The position numbers and the translations under genes are program-made. Shown piece after piece: positions 38,837-47,942 of a stretch of 64,000 nucleotides of DNA. How positions within the stretch are numbered: position 1 is the stretch's first letter; each line of letters starts with the position of its first letter. Source of the DNA: Rhodobacterales bacterium HKCCE3408 (lineage in GTDB: Bacteria; Pseudomonadota; Alphaproteobacteria; Rhodobacterales; Rhodobacteraceae). The DNA lies in NCBI GenBank assembly GCA_015689705.1, contig WVSN01000006.1, forward strand, positions 124,001 through 188,000. Direction: 5' to 3'. The notes beneath the pieces are model-generated. The model had not been told where the DNA came from. It ran no database searches and was given only the letters and a program-made list of their open reading frames with translations.

Positions 38837-40102
38837 TCAGTTCGACTCGGCCAGTGCCGCGCTCAGGTCTTCGGCGGCACGTTCCATTGCTTCTTCGACC
38901 GTGAGCTCGCCGACGATCGCCTGGCTCAGGCGCTCGACCGTGATGCCGAACATCGCGCGGTTGCCCGCGTAGCCCTGGTAGCGGAAGGCAATCGGCGACA
39001 CGTTCGACAGGTCCGACGCGAAGGCGTTCAGCGCCGCCTGTGCGGCCGGGCTCGCGCCCTCGAACTCCACGCCCGCGGATGCGACGCCGAGATGCGCCGG
39101 CAGGTTGCGGGTGCGGGCCGTGGCCTCGGCGTAGACGTCTTCCTGCGCGAGGAAGTCGATGATCTCCGCCACGATCTCGGGATGCTCGGTCTGCTCGAAG
39201 CCGACGACACCCGCGCCGCCCGGCATGCCGGAGCACGGCCCGGCCGGACCACAGGGCGAACCGACGACGCGCCAGTCGAAGAAGTCTCCGACCTGCTCGT
39301 CCATCCGGCCGACCTGCCACGAACCCGAATAGTAGAAGACGACTTCGCCGTTGATGAACTCCTGCGCGGCGTCCGCGTAGGTTGCGCCGCCCTGGCTGGC
39401 CCAGACGTCGCGCGCCATTGTGCCGTCGTTGTTCCACTCAACGAACTGTTCGGCGAACGGCATGAAGCCTTCGAACGATCCGTTGCCCTCATCGTCGAAA
39501 TACTGCGCCCCGTAAGAGATCGCCGGTCCCGCGACGCGGTGACCGGAACGGTCGATTGCCATCGGGAAGTCGGCCTCGGTCGCCTCGGCCACGGCGCGGG
39601 TCGCCTCGGCCCACTCCTCCCAGGTCGCGCCCGGTCCGGGCATGTCGACACCGGCCTGCTCGAACAGGGTCGCGTTCACGAACGGCCCGGTGATGGTGAG
39701 CTGCGTGTGCAGGCCGTAATAACCCTGCCGGTCGCCGACCCGGTACCAGTCGAGCGTGTCGCCGAACGACGCGTCCCAGTAGGCAGTGTCGATATAGGGC
39801 GTGAGGTCGAGGTAATACTCGTTCAGGCCGCCAAGGTCGGTGACCTTCGCCAGGTCCGGTCCGGTGCCGGCGGCAAGCTGCACCGGCAGGTTTTCGAGGA
39901 TGGCCTGGTAGGGCACCACGTCGACGATCACGTCAACGCCCTCGTGCTCGGCTTCGAAACGGGTCAGCAGGTCGTCATAGACCTCGCACTCGTTGCCGTC
40001 CGAGTAGCACATGAAGCGGATTTCCTGCGCCACCGACGGCGCGGCCACGAAGGCCGCCATCGTGCCGGCCAGGGCCGTCATCGCGAATCTCTTTTGTCTC
40101 AC
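38837..40102 (-). CDS. Extracellular sugar-binding protein (family 1, CUT1)
   Basis: A 421-residue periplasmic receptor with a signal peptide to about APSVAQE. Typical family segments are IRFMCYSDGNECEVYDDLL, FEAEHEGVDVIVDVVPYQ, FINGEVVFYYSGSWQVG and AGVVGFEQTEHPE. The start is a GTG with GGGAGGAA upstream. The first receptor gene of a CUT1 importer next to uronate enzymes suggests an oligouronide or uronate substrate, but specificity cannot be read. The upstream 192-base gap contains sequence related to the GntR-box candidates. Confidence 0.9.
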   Translation of the reverse strand: MRQKRFAMTALAGTMAAFVAAPSVAQEIRFMCYSDGNECEVYDDLLTRFEAEHEGVDVIVDVVPYQAILENLPVQLAAGTGPDLAKVTDLGGLNEYYLDLTPYIDTAYWDASFGDTLDWYRVGDRQGYYGLHTQLTITGPFVNATLFEQAGVDMPGPGATWEEWAEATRAVAEATEADFPMAIDRSGHRVAGPAISYGAQYFDDEGNGSFEGFMPFAEQFVEWNNDGTMARDVWASQGGATYADAAQEFINGEVVFYYSGSWQVGRMDEQVGDFFDWRVVGSPCGPAGPCSGMPGGAGVVGFEQTEHPEIVAEIIDFLAQEDVYAEATARTRNLPAHLGVASAGVEFEGASPAAQAALNAFASDLSNVSPIAFRYQGYAGNRAMFGITVERLSQAIVGELTVEEAMERAAEDLSAALAESN

Positions 40103-40201
40103 GTTTCAGTTCCTCCCGAAGTTGTCCTGACAGGTCAGGCCTTTATAGCTCGTGGTCGCCCACCGAACGGGGCCCCGGTGCAACAGTGCCGCTTTCCCGG
40201 G

Positions 40202-40226
40202 TATCGGTAAAGATCATTCCTGTATC
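40202..40226 (-). promoter_or_regulatory. Candidate GntR half-sites upstream of the uronate importer
   Basis: On the minus strand GATACAGGA and TACCGATACC occur within this stretch. They resemble TATACAGGA and TACCGGTATT found at the divergent GntR promoter about 3.2 kb away. The site is about 100 bases upstream of the binding-protein start. The resemblance is partial. Confidence 0.35.
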
Positions 40227-40294
40227 AATTTCCGCTCTCGAGTCTTTTTTCGCTTTTGTTCCATCAGGTTGCACCATTGCTTTCCGTTGCGCCC

Positions 40295-41350
40295 TCACGG
40301 CTGCCATCCACCGTAGTTCGGCGCGCCCGGCGCCAGTGGCAGAGCCACCCTCCCGCCACTGCGCGCGGCGGTATAAATCGCCGTCACCAGTTCGATCGAT
40401 CGGCGCCCGTCCTCGGGCAGCACGGTCCGGGACGGCCGGCCGTCGAGCGCGTCGGCGACAGCGTCGAGCAGGCCGGCAAAGCCCATGCGCTCGGACGCCG
40501 CCGATGCCACGATGGCGTCGATCTCGGCCTGCCTTGCAGGATCGCGGGCGACGAATGTCCACGGGCCGGTGGCGGGCGCGTAAGGCGCCGTTCCGGATGT
40601 CGCGGTCAGCCCCTCGAACACGAGGCGCACCCGGGTCTCGTCGCGCGCGGATCCGAGCGTGACAGACGAGGTCGCGAGCGCGCCGTTCTGGAATTGCATG
40701 AGGATCGCGGCGCAATCCTCGGTCTCGATCGGGTTGACCCGGGTGGCCAGCGCCGCCGAAACCTCGGCGACCGGTCCGAACAGGCAGCACAGCAGGTCGT
40801 GCACGTGGATCGCGTGTCCGAGTACGGCCCCGCCCTTCTCTCCGGCCCAGGTCCCGCGCCATGGCACGGCGTAATACGCGGCCGACCGGTTCCAGTGCGT
40901 CTCGAGCGCGGCAACCTGCGGCTGCCCGGCGAGCCCGGACTCGATCAAAGCGGCGAGCGCGGTCATGGCGGGACCGAAGCGATACTGGAACACCGGGTAG
41001 AAATGGCCCGGGGCGGCATCGATGGCGGCGATCAGCCGGTCGGCCTCTTCCAGCGAGGTGACGATCGGCTTTTCGCAGATGACGTGCTTGCCGGCCTCGA
41101 GCGCGTTAACCGAGACCGGGAAATGCAGGTGCGGCGGCAGGCAGACGTCGATCAGGTCGATATCCGGATCGGCGAGAACGCCATCGAGATCGGCCGTGAC
41201 CGCTATGGACGCGTCATCGCCGGCGGCCTTCCGGGCCCGCTCGGTGTCCAGATCACAGAGCGCCGCCACCGTGAACCGATCCGGCAGGGCACGGTAGCCG
41301 GCGAGGTGTTCCGCGCCAATGCCGGCGCCGATGATGGCGACGCGGATCAT
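40295..41350 (-). CDS. Gfo/Idh/MocA-family oxidoreductase
   Basis: A 351-residue NAD(P)-dependent dehydrogenase with Rossmann motif VAIIGAGIGAEH, the catalytic-lysine segment HVICEKPIVTS, and a C-terminal sugar-binding domain with GGAVLGHAIHVHDLLCCL. It is the third of three such genes joined by ATGA overlaps and is read toward the importer operon. The family oxidises sugars, inositols or sugar acids; in this locus it may prepare a derivative of a uronate for the uxu pathway. Confidence 0.87.
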   Translation of the reverse strand: MIRVAIIGAGIGAEHLAGYRALPDRFTVAALCDLDTERARKAAGDDASIAVTADLDGVLADPDIDLIDVCLPPHLHFPVSVNALEAGKHVICEKPIVTSLEEADRLIAAIDAAPGHFYPVFQYRFGPAMTALAALIESGLAGQPQVAALETHWNRSAAYYAVPWRGTWAGEKGGAVLGHAIHVHDLLCCLFGPVAEVSAALATRVNPIETEDCAAILMQFQNGALATSSVTLGSARDETRVRLVFEGLTATSGTAPYAPATGPWTFVARDPARQAEIDAIVASAASERMGFAGLLDAVADALDGRPSRTVLPEDGRRSIELVTAIYTAARSGGRVALPLAPGAPNYGGWQP

Positions 41351-42360
41351 GGCTGCGCCTGCTCGGCCATCGCCTGGGCTCGCAGCGCGAGGTCACAGAC
41401 GCGGAACACATGCTCCTGCGTCATCGCGGTCTCGGTCCTGTCACGGATGTCGTCGATCAGCCGCGCGAAATAGGGCAATCCCGCCCCCGATGCATCGATC
41501 CGCTCGCAGCGCGAACCGTTGACGAGGATCAGGTGGTCGGTGCCGTCGTGGCCGACATCGACGTACTTGCGAAGCTCGATATAGCCCTCAGTGCCAAGGA
41601 TGGTCAGCCGCCCGTCGCCCCATGTCGGAAGCGCATCGGGGGTGTACCAGTCGACGCGGATGTAACCGTGGCCACCATCGCCGCGCAGGACGATCTCGCC
41701 GAAATCCTGCAGGCCCTCGTCGCCCGGATTGGCATGGTTGGCGACGGCGGCGTGGCTCACCTCGGCCTCGGTGGATCCGGTGAAGAACAGGAACTGATCG
41801 ATCTGGTGGCTCGCGATGTCGGTCAGGATGCCGCCATAGGCATCGCGGTCGAAGAACCAGTCCGGTCGCGTGTCCCGGTTCAGCCGGTGCGGCCCGATGC
41901 CCAGGGTCTGGACGACGCGGCCGATCGCCCCTTCCGCGACCAGTTCTGCGGCGCGGGTCACGGCCGGCACCTCGAACCGCTCGGAAAAGTCGATGGACCA
42001 GATCCGGCCGGTGCGGGCCACCGTGTCGCGGATCTCGGCGAGCTGTTCTTGCGTGGTGCAGCCGGGCTTATCGCTCATCACGTCCTTGCCCGCCTCCATC
42101 GCCCGCACGGCCCAGGCGGCGCGGTCCCGCGGGATGCCCGACAGAAGGATCAGCCCGATCGACGGATCGTCGAGCAGCGCCTCGGCACTCTCCGCACGCG
42201 GCACGTCCGGGAAGCGCTTGACGAACCCGTCCTCGGTATTTGGGTGACCCTCGGTCCACCAGCCGGCGAATTCCGCGCCGGCGTCAATCATGTTGCCAGC
42301 CATGCCGAATACGTGGCGGTGGTCGATGCCGATGGCGGCGAAGCGCAGGCGCGCGGTCAT
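41347..42360 (-). CDS. Gfo/Idh/MocA-family oxidoreductase
   Basis: A 337-residue member with an atypical N-terminal motif AAIGIDHRHVFGMAGNM, in which GxGxxG is replaced by GIDHRH, and KDVMSDKPGCTT holding the catalytic lysine. The second domain has GGILTDIASHQIDQFLFF. The changed nucleotide motif suggests altered cofactor handling, and family relatives with this GIDHxH start form a subgroup. It overlaps both neighbours by 4 bases. The ATG at 42360 is fixed by the overlap with the upstream gene stop. Confidence 0.85.
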   Translation of the reverse strand: MTARLRFAAIGIDHRHVFGMAGNMIDAGAEFAGWWTEGHPNTEDGFVKRFPDVPRAESAEALLDDPSIGLILLSGIPRDRAAWAVRAMEAGKDVMSDKPGCTTQEQLAEIRDTVARTGRIWSIDFSERFEVPAVTRAAELVAEGAIGRVVQTLGIGPHRLNRDTRPDWFFDRDAYGGILTDIASHQIDQFLFFTGSTEAEVSHAAVANHANPGDEGLQDFGEIVLRGDGGHGYIRVDWYTPDALPTWGDGRLTILGTEGYIELRKYVDVGHDGTDHLILVNGSRCERIDASGAGLPYFARLIDDIRDRTETAMTQEHVFRVCDLALRAQAMAEQAQP

Positions 42361-43406
42361 TGCGCGATCTCCTCGATGCGGCCGGACCGGGCCGAGCGGA
42401 TGGTAGCGTCTATCAGGTCGTGCGCTGCAAGCGCGGCCTCTCCGGTGACGAGCGGTGCGCGCCCCTCGACGAGGGACGCGGCGAAATCCTCGATGATGCC
42501 TTGGTGCCATTCATGCGTGAACGCCATCGGGTCCGCGCCTCCGCCAGTGCCACCGGTGGCGCCTTCCGTCTCTTCCCGACCATCCCGCCAGCGCGTCAGA
42601 AGCTGGCCCGAGGCGAGATGAAGACAGGCCTTGTCGAAATGCAGCGTGATGGACTCCGCTCCGCCGGGATAGCTCGCAGTGCTTGCGACCATCGACCCGA
42701 CCGCGCCATTGGCGAAGGTCAGCCCGGCGACGGCGAAATCCTCGGCCTCCATTTTGTGAAACCGCGTCGTCGCCGCCATTGCGCGGACCGTGGTGACCGG
42801 GCCGGCAAGACTGAGCGCGAGGTCGATGGTGTGGATCGCCTGGCTGATGAGAACACCGCCGCCGTCGCGCGCATACGTGCCGCGTCCGGGCTCGTCGTAA
42901 TAGCTCTGCGGGCGCCACCAAGGGACGCTGATCTCGACCAGACCGAGCTCGCCAAGTTCTCCCGATGCGACGCGGGCCGCCGCGCGGCGGGACGCTTCTC
43001 GCATGCGGTGCTGGAACACGACGCCGAGACGGACGCCGGCGTCGCGGCAGATCCCGATGACATCGCGCGCCTCGGACGCGTTCCGACCCATCGGCTTTTC
43101 CAGAAGGATATTCTTGCCCGCCTCGGCCAGCGGGCGGATCAGCGCGGACCGTGCGTCGGGCGGAGTGAGGATGATAGCGAAATCGATCTCGGGATCGCCG
43201 GCCACAGCGTCGAGATCGGTGGTCGCAGCAACCTCGCCGCCGGTGAGATCACGCGCCTCGGCGGCCAGCGCCTCGGCACGGTCGATCCCGCGCGAGCAGA
43301 TGGTCCTGAGGCGGACGGTGTCCGACGCGGCGATTGCGGCGACATGGGTCCGCGCGACCATTCCCGCGCCGATCAGCGCTGCGGTCTTCGGAATCGCTTC
43401 GGCCAT
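42357..43406 (-). CDS. Gfo/Idh/MocA-family oxidoreductase
   Basis: A 349-residue dehydrogenase with AALIGAGMVARTHVAAI at the N-terminus, the conserved NILLEKPMGRN lysine motif and GGGVLISQAIHTIDLALSL in the C-terminal domain. It leads the three-gene set and is divergent from the GntR gene across a 121-base region that contains two operator-like repeats. Substrate is probably a sugar or sugar acid; no closer assignment is possible. Confidence 0.87.
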   Translation of the reverse strand: MAEAIPKTAALIGAGMVARTHVAAIAASDTVRLRTICSRGIDRAEALAAEARDLTGGEVAATTDLDAVAGDPEIDFAIILTPPDARSALIRPLAEAGKNILLEKPMGRNASEARDVIGICRDAGVRLGVVFQHRMREASRRAAARVASGELGELGLVEISVPWWRPQSYYDEPGRGTYARDGGGVLISQAIHTIDLALSLAGPVTTVRAMAATTRFHKMEAEDFAVAGLTFANGAVGSMVASTASYPGGAESITLHFDKACLHLASGQLLTRWRDGREETEGATGGTGGGADPMAFTHEWHQGIIEDFAASLVEGRAPLVTGEAALAAHDLIDATIRSARSGRIEEIAQ

Positions 43407-43443
43407 TCCAGGTGATCCCCTCCAGTCGGGACAGACTAATGCA

Positions 43444-43489
43444 TACCGGTATTCAGGTTGTCAATAATCTTGAACACCGGTATACAGGA
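43444..43489. promoter_or_regulatory. Tandem candidate GntR operators
   Basis: ACCGGTATTCAGG at 43445-43457 and ACCGGTATACAGG at 43476-43488 differ in one base and are 31 bases apart, about three helical turns. Each contains the ACCGGT palindrome. They sit between the divergent dehydrogenase and GntR genes. This is the expected place and form for autoregulation by the GntR protein. Confidence 0.6.
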
Positions 43490-43527
43490 TTTGTATTGAC
43501 GAGCCGATGACGGGAGGAACGACCGCC

Positions 43528-44256
43528 ATGACGCGCAGAACCGGCGTCGCAGATCCCGCCCCGTTCGACGTGCCGCCGCTCGACTACGCACGCCCGGCCA
43601 ACGAGCAGATCTCGGCTGCGCTCAAGTCCGCCATTCTCGCGATGCAGCTCTCCCCCGGCCAGATGATCTCGGAAAACGAGGTCGGACAGATGTTCGGCGC
43701 CAGCCGCACGCCGGTGCGCGAGGCCTTCGCGCAGCTGCGGGAGGAAGGGCTGATCGTGACCTGGCCGAGCCGGGGCACCTTCGTCTCTCGGCTGTCGGTA
43801 CGCCAGATCCGCGGCGCCCAATTCCTGCGCGAAGCGGTCGAGGTTTCGGTCGTCGAGCGTCTGGCCGCGACCGGACTGCCGCCGGACGCTGAAGCCGAAC
43901 TCGCCGACAACCTCGCGCGCCAGCGCCAGGCCGTCAGCCGCAGCGACAAGACCGGCTTCCAGCGGCTTGACGACCGGTTCCATGCGATTCTCGCGGACGC
44001 CACCGGCCTCGACCGGATCGGCCCGGTGCTGGTGCGCGAAAAGGCCGTGCTGGACCGGCTTCGCGTCCTGTCGCTGAACGATGCGGCCTATATGGAAAGC
44101 CTGTTGGGCGAGCACGAGGCTATCGCGGGCGCGCTGCGGGCGCGCTACACCTCCGGGGCTGTCGACCATACCCGGCGGCACCTGCGCCGCGTGCTCGACA
44201 CGCTCTCCGATCTCGTGGCAGCCAACCGCGACTATTTCGATCAGCCCGAGGCCTGA
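43528..44256 (+). CDS. GntR-family regulator, FCD type
   Basis: A 242-residue repressor-like protein. The winged helix covers about residues 20-90 with NEQISAALKSAILAMQLSPG, ISENEVGQMFGASRTPVREA and LREEGLIVTWPSRGTFV. The FCD effector domain has LREAVEVSVVERLA, FQRLDDRFHAIL and HEAIAGAL, in which Asp and His residues bind a metal. FCD regulators of uronate genes respond to uronates or pathway intermediates. The ATG at 43528 has GGGAGGAA upstream; an earlier ATG at 43507 does not. It precedes uxaC by 9 bases. Confidence 0.92.
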   Translation: MTRRTGVADPAPFDVPPLDYARPANEQISAALKSAILAMQLSPGQMISENEVGQMFGASRTPVREAFAQLREEGLIVTWPSRGTFVSRLSVRQIRGAQFLREAVEVSVVERLAATGLPPDAEAELADNLARQRQAVSRSDKTGFQRLDDRFHAILADATGLDRIGPVLVREKAVLDRLRVLSLNDAAYMESLLGEHEAIAGALRARYTSGAVDHTRRHLRRVLDTLSDLVAANRDYFDQPEA

Positions 44257-44265
44257 GACCGCGCC

Positions 44266-45651
44266 ATGCCCGACATCCACGGCCCTGCCCTCCCCTCCCG
44301 CGCCATGGCGCTCTACGAGACGATGCGTGATCTGCCGATCGTGTCTCCGCACGGCCACTGCGATCCGCGCTGGTGGGCCGAGGACGCGCCGTTCCCGGAC
44401 CCCGCCGCGCTTCTGATCCAGCCCGACCATTACGTTTTCCGGATGCTCTATTCGCAGGGCGTCGCGCTGTCCGATCTCGGGATCGGGCCGGAGGGAAAGG
44501 GACGCGACCCGCGCGAGGTCTTCCGGCTGTTCGCGCAGCACTGGCACCTCTTTCTCGGGACGCCGAGCCGGCTGTGGCTCGAGCACACGTTCCGCCGCAC
44601 GGTCGGGATAGACGTCCCGCTCGGCCCCGATACCGCAGACGCGATCTACGACGAGATCGCCGCGAAACTGGCCGACCCGGCCTTCCTCCCGCGCGCGCTG
44701 TACGTCCGGATGGGCATTTCCGCGCTTGCCACGACCGATCCCGCGACTTCCACGCTGGCCGACCACAAGGCCATTGCAGCCTCGGGATGGGACGGCCGGA
44801 TCGTGCCGACCTTCCGGCCCGACGATCTGCTGAACCCCGCCCGTCCGGGGCATCGCGCCGCCATGGCCGAACTGGCGCAGCTGACGGACCGCGATGTGTC
44901 GAGTTACGCCGCCTTCCTCGACGCGCTGCGCGACCGGCGCGCGGCGTTCCGGGCGGCGGGCGCCACGGCAACGGATCACGACGTTCCGCACATCGCCACC
45001 ACATGGCTCGACCGCGACAGGATCGAGCGTCTTCATGCTGCTGCTGTCACTGGTACGCTCTCACCGGACGAGGCCCACGCCTATTACGGCCACATGCTGA
45101 CCGAGATGGCACAGATGTCGGCCGAGGACGGCCTCGTGATGCAGATCCACGCCGGGTCGAGACGAAACACCAATGCTGCGCTTTTCGAGGCGATCGGCCC
45201 CGATATGGGCGCGGATATCCCCGGACCGACCGACTGGGTCGGCGGCATGGCGGCGCTGTTGAACCGGGTCGGCAACGACCCGCGCCTGCGCGTCATCCTG
45301 TTCACGCTGGACGAAAGCACGTACGCCCGCGAACTGGCGCCGATGGCCGGGCACTGGCCCTGCCTGCGGATCGGCCCGCCCTGGTGGTTTCACGACAGTC
45401 TTAACGGCATCCGGCGTTACTTCGACAGCGTCGTCGAGACGGCAGGTTACAGGAACCTTGCCGGGTTCAACGACGACACGCGCGCCTTCCTGTCTATTCC
45501 GGCGCGGCACGATCTCTGGCGGCGCGGGGTAGCACTGCACCTCGCCGGACAGGTCGAGGCTGGCATTCTGTCCCGCGACGAAGCCGGGGACATCGGGCGG
45601 CTCCTCGCCCATGACCTTGCGATCGAGACCTACCGGCTCGGCGGGGACTGA
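44266..45651 (+). CDS. uxaC: Glucuronate (uronate) isomerase
   Basis: This 461-residue enzyme isomerises D-glucuronate to D-fructuronate and galacturonate to tagaturonate. Family motifs are VSPHGHCDPRWWAED (metal-binding His-x-His), FRRTVGID, ISALATTDP, MQIHAGSRRNTN, RVILFTLDESTYARELAPMA and GPPWWFHDSLNGIRRYF. Its length and domain order are normal. It lies between the GntR regulator and uxuB in one operon with very short gaps, giving the first two steps of hexuronate catabolism. Confidence 0.95.
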   Translation: MPDIHGPALPSRAMALYETMRDLPIVSPHGHCDPRWWAEDAPFPDPAALLIQPDHYVFRMLYSQGVALSDLGIGPEGKGRDPREVFRLFAQHWHLFLGTPSRLWLEHTFRRTVGIDVPLGPDTADAIYDEIAAKLADPAFLPRALYVRMGISALATTDPATSTLADHKAIAASGWDGRIVPTFRPDDLLNPARPGHRAAMAELAQLTDRDVSSYAAFLDALRDRRAAFRAAGATATDHDVPHIATTWLDRDRIERLHAAAVTGTLSPDEAHAYYGHMLTEMAQMSAEDGLVMQIHAGSRRNTNAALFEAIGPDMGADIPGPTDWVGGMAALLNRVGNDPRLRVILFTLDESTYARELAPMAGHWPCLRIGPPWWFHDSLNGIRRYFDSVVETAGYRNLAGFNDDTRAFLSIPARHDLWRRGVALHLAGQVEAGILSRDEAGDIGRLLAHDLAIETYRLGGD

Positions 45652-45654
45652 GCG

Positions 45655-46947
45655 ATGCCGCGCCTCCTCCACCTCGGCCTCGGGAACTTCCACCGCGCGC
45701 ACCAGGCCTGGTACACGGCCCATGCCGGCGGGGACTGGCGCATCACCGGCGTCGCGATGCGCAACGCCGCGTTGTGCGAGGCGATGCGCGACGGTAAGGG
45801 CTACACGCTTGGTATCCGTGGCGCGGACGGGTTGCGGACCGAGCGGATCGGGATCCACGACCGCGTCATCCTTGCGGGCCACGACCCGGAGGCGGTTATC
45901 GCGGCGTTCGCCGACCCCGATCTCCGTGTCGTCACGCTCACCATCACAGAGAAGGGCTATTGCCTGTCGCCGACAACCGGCGGGCTTGATCTGAGCAACC
46001 CGACCGTGGTGGCGGACCTCACCGGAGAGCCGCGCGGCGCGCTCGGGCTGCTGGCCCATGGTCTGGCCAGGCGGTACGGCGCGGCGCTTCCGCCCCTGAC
46101 CGTGCTCAGTTGCGACAATCTCTCGGGCAACGGTCACCGGCTGGCAAAAGCGATGGCAGATTTCGCCGCGGCGGCCGGCCTCCGGATCCACCCGGACACG
46201 CGCTTCCCGAATTCCATGGTCGACCGGATCACACCGGCCACGACCGATGCGCTGTCAGCCGAGATCGCAGCTGCATCCGGCCACGATGACGCCGCCCCGG
46301 TGATGACCGAGGCGTTCACTGAATGGGTGATCGAGGACGACTTCGCTGGACCCCGCCCGGAATGGGAGAAAGCCGGGGCCGAGCTTGTTCCGGACGTCGC
46401 GCCCTACGAGATGCGGAAGCTGCGTCTCCTGAACGCCGCGCATTCCTGGCTCGCCTACGCGGGGCAGCTGGCCGGCCACGCTTACGTGCACGAGGCGATG
46501 GCCGATCCGGCGCTCAGGGACGGGGTGGAGCGCCTGTGGGACGAGGCGCAGGCCACTCTACCGGAGGTCGTGCTCCCCTCCACTCCGGCCTATCGCGACG
46601 CGCTGGTCGACCGGTTCGCCGTCGCAGAGATGCGCCATTCACTGGCCCAGATCGCCGTCGACGGCAGCCTCAAGCTGCGCGAACGGGTTGCGCCTCTGAT
46701 CCGACCCGACGCGCAGACGCCGCAGGCGACCGAGGCGGTCGCTGCGTGGATCGCCTACGTGCTGCGCATCCATGCCGGCGGAGGTGAGCTGAGGGATGCG
46801 AATGCGGAGCGGATAGCGGCCGCGATCGACCCGGCCGACGGGCTCGGCGCCGTTGCCATCGCGCTGTCGGGCATGATCGGCCTCGGTCATGCGCCGGACG
46901 GCTGGCACACCGCACTGGCTGCCCGGGTCTCGGCGCTAGCCGGCTAG
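45655..46947 (+). CDS. uxuB: Fructuronate reductase (mannitol dehydrogenase family)
   Basis: This 430-residue NADH-dependent enzyme reduces D-fructuronate to D-mannonate. It begins HLGLGNFHRAHQAWYT, the canonical nucleotide-binding opening of this family, followed by ITEKGYCLSP, LSCDNLSGNGHRLAKAM, FPNSMVDRITPAT and the C-terminal catalytic segment KLRLLNAAHSWLAYAG with the active lysine. E. coli UxuB is longer, by roughly 50 residues. It starts 3 bases after uxaC, and its end overlaps the convergent hydrolase gene by 12 bases. A mannitol dehydrogenase is less likely given the linked uxuA and uxaC. Confidence 0.9.
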   Translation: MPRLLHLGLGNFHRAHQAWYTAHAGGDWRITGVAMRNAALCEAMRDGKGYTLGIRGADGLRTERIGIHDRVILAGHDPEAVIAAFADPDLRVVTLTITEKGYCLSPTTGGLDLSNPTVVADLTGEPRGALGLLAHGLARRYGAALPPLTVLSCDNLSGNGHRLAKAMADFAAAAGLRIHPDTRFPNSMVDRITPATTDALSAEIAAASGHDDAAPVMTEAFTEWVIEDDFAGPRPEWEKAGAELVPDVAPYEMRKLRLLNAAHSWLAYAGQLAGHAYVHEAMADPALRDGVERLWDEAQATLPEVVLPSTPAYRDALVDRFAVAEMRHSLAQIAVDGSLKLRERVAPLIRPDAQTPQATEAVAAWIAYVLRIHAGGGELRDANAERIAAAIDPADGLGAVAIALSGMIGLGHAPDGWHTALAARVSALAG

Positions 46948-47847
46948 CTCGCGCTGCAAAAAGGCGAGGACGGCGTCGCGCATCGCCGGCGTTTCGACGT
47001 GGCCACTGTCCGGCTCGACATGGAACGACAACCGGTCCGCCGCACCCGCCGCCGCATAGGCCGCTTCGAGATCGGTGCGGCCGCGCGCGAAGGCTTCCGG
47101 TGGCGTGGACCAGTCCTGAAGTCCGACTCCGATCTGCAAGGCCCGTGGCGCGGCCAGACCCGCGATCTGCCCGGTCCGGGCGACAGGCAACAGACCCGGC
47201 ACCATCATGTAGATCCCGTGGCCGTCATGCGCGCCGGCAGAAATCAGTCCTTCCAGATCAGCGAACGAACAGAGCGCCGAGGTCGCCCGGATTCGTCGGT
47301 CGAGGGCGGCGAGCCAGAACGCCAGCGTGCTGCCCATCGAGAAGCCGAGCGCCCCGGTCCGGCCTGCATCGACAGCCGGGTGCCCGGCGAGATAATCGAC
47401 CCCCGCTGTCAGCTCGGCCAGCATCTGCCCGAACAGCGTCCGCCCCTGCCACAGCAGCGCCTTCGCCCGCGCGCTTTCGCCGGGTTCGCGCCGTGCCCCG
47501 AAGGCCGGCAACTCCAGGCAAAGCGCGGCGAGACCCAGACGCCGCAGATCCTCGGCATAGGGGCGCTGTAGCGCCGGGCGACCGGCAAGAAGCTCGTCGC
47601 GCCCGGTTTCGTAGCGGTTGCCGTGGGCGTGCATATAGATCACCGCGCCGACCGGGGCTGCGCCGTCGGGCGGCCGGAGGAAGAAGGCCGGGATCTCCTC
47701 GTTCGTCTCGGCACTGCGGAAGCGCAGATCGTCGATCTGCCAGCCGAGGAAATCGCTTTCGCCGACGCGCTCTGCACCGGCGAAACCCGGCCCGGGAAAT
47801 CCAGGACCGAGCAGACGGAGGACCGCGTCCCTCATGGGCGCATCCAT
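46936..47847 (-). CDS. Alpha/beta hydrolase (dienelactone hydrolase/esterase-like)
   Basis: A 303-residue protein with an alpha/beta-hydrolase core. HAHGNRYETGRDELL shapes the oxyanion side, TGALGFSMGSTLAFWLA holds the nucleophile serine, and DSGHVETPAMRDAVL the catalytic histidine. No signal peptide is present. It is read 95 bases after the aldehyde dehydrogenase gene and convergent with uxuB, so it could serve either locus, for example by cleaving an ester or lactone. Start at 47847 is preferred; an alternative is MRDAVLRL at 47835. Confidence 0.75.
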   Translation of the reverse strand: MDAPMRDAVLRLLGPGFPGPGFAGAERVGESDFLGWQIDDLRFRSAETNEEIPAFFLRPPDGAAPVGAVIYMHAHGNRYETGRDELLAGRPALQRPYAEDLRRLGLAALCLELPAFGARREPGESARAKALLWQGRTLFGQMLAELTAGVDYLAGHPAVDAGRTGALGFSMGSTLAFWLAALDRRIRATSALCSFADLEGLISAGAHDGHGIYMMVPGLLPVARTGQIAGLAAPRALQIGVGLQDWSTPPEAFARGRTDLEAAYAAAGAADRLSFHVEPDSGHVETPAMRDAVLAFLQRELAG

Positions 47848-47942
47848 CCGCTTTTGGCTGGAGTTATCGTGTAACGACCCATCGGCCCCTCGCATTCAGG
47901 GCCAGCGATACCCGAGCCCCGCGGACTTGGGAACCGCCCCGG

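Noticed and set aside
43453-45036. 527-residue minus-strand frame opposite GntR and uxaC
   Set aside because: It is the shadow of two well-supported genes and lacks domains.
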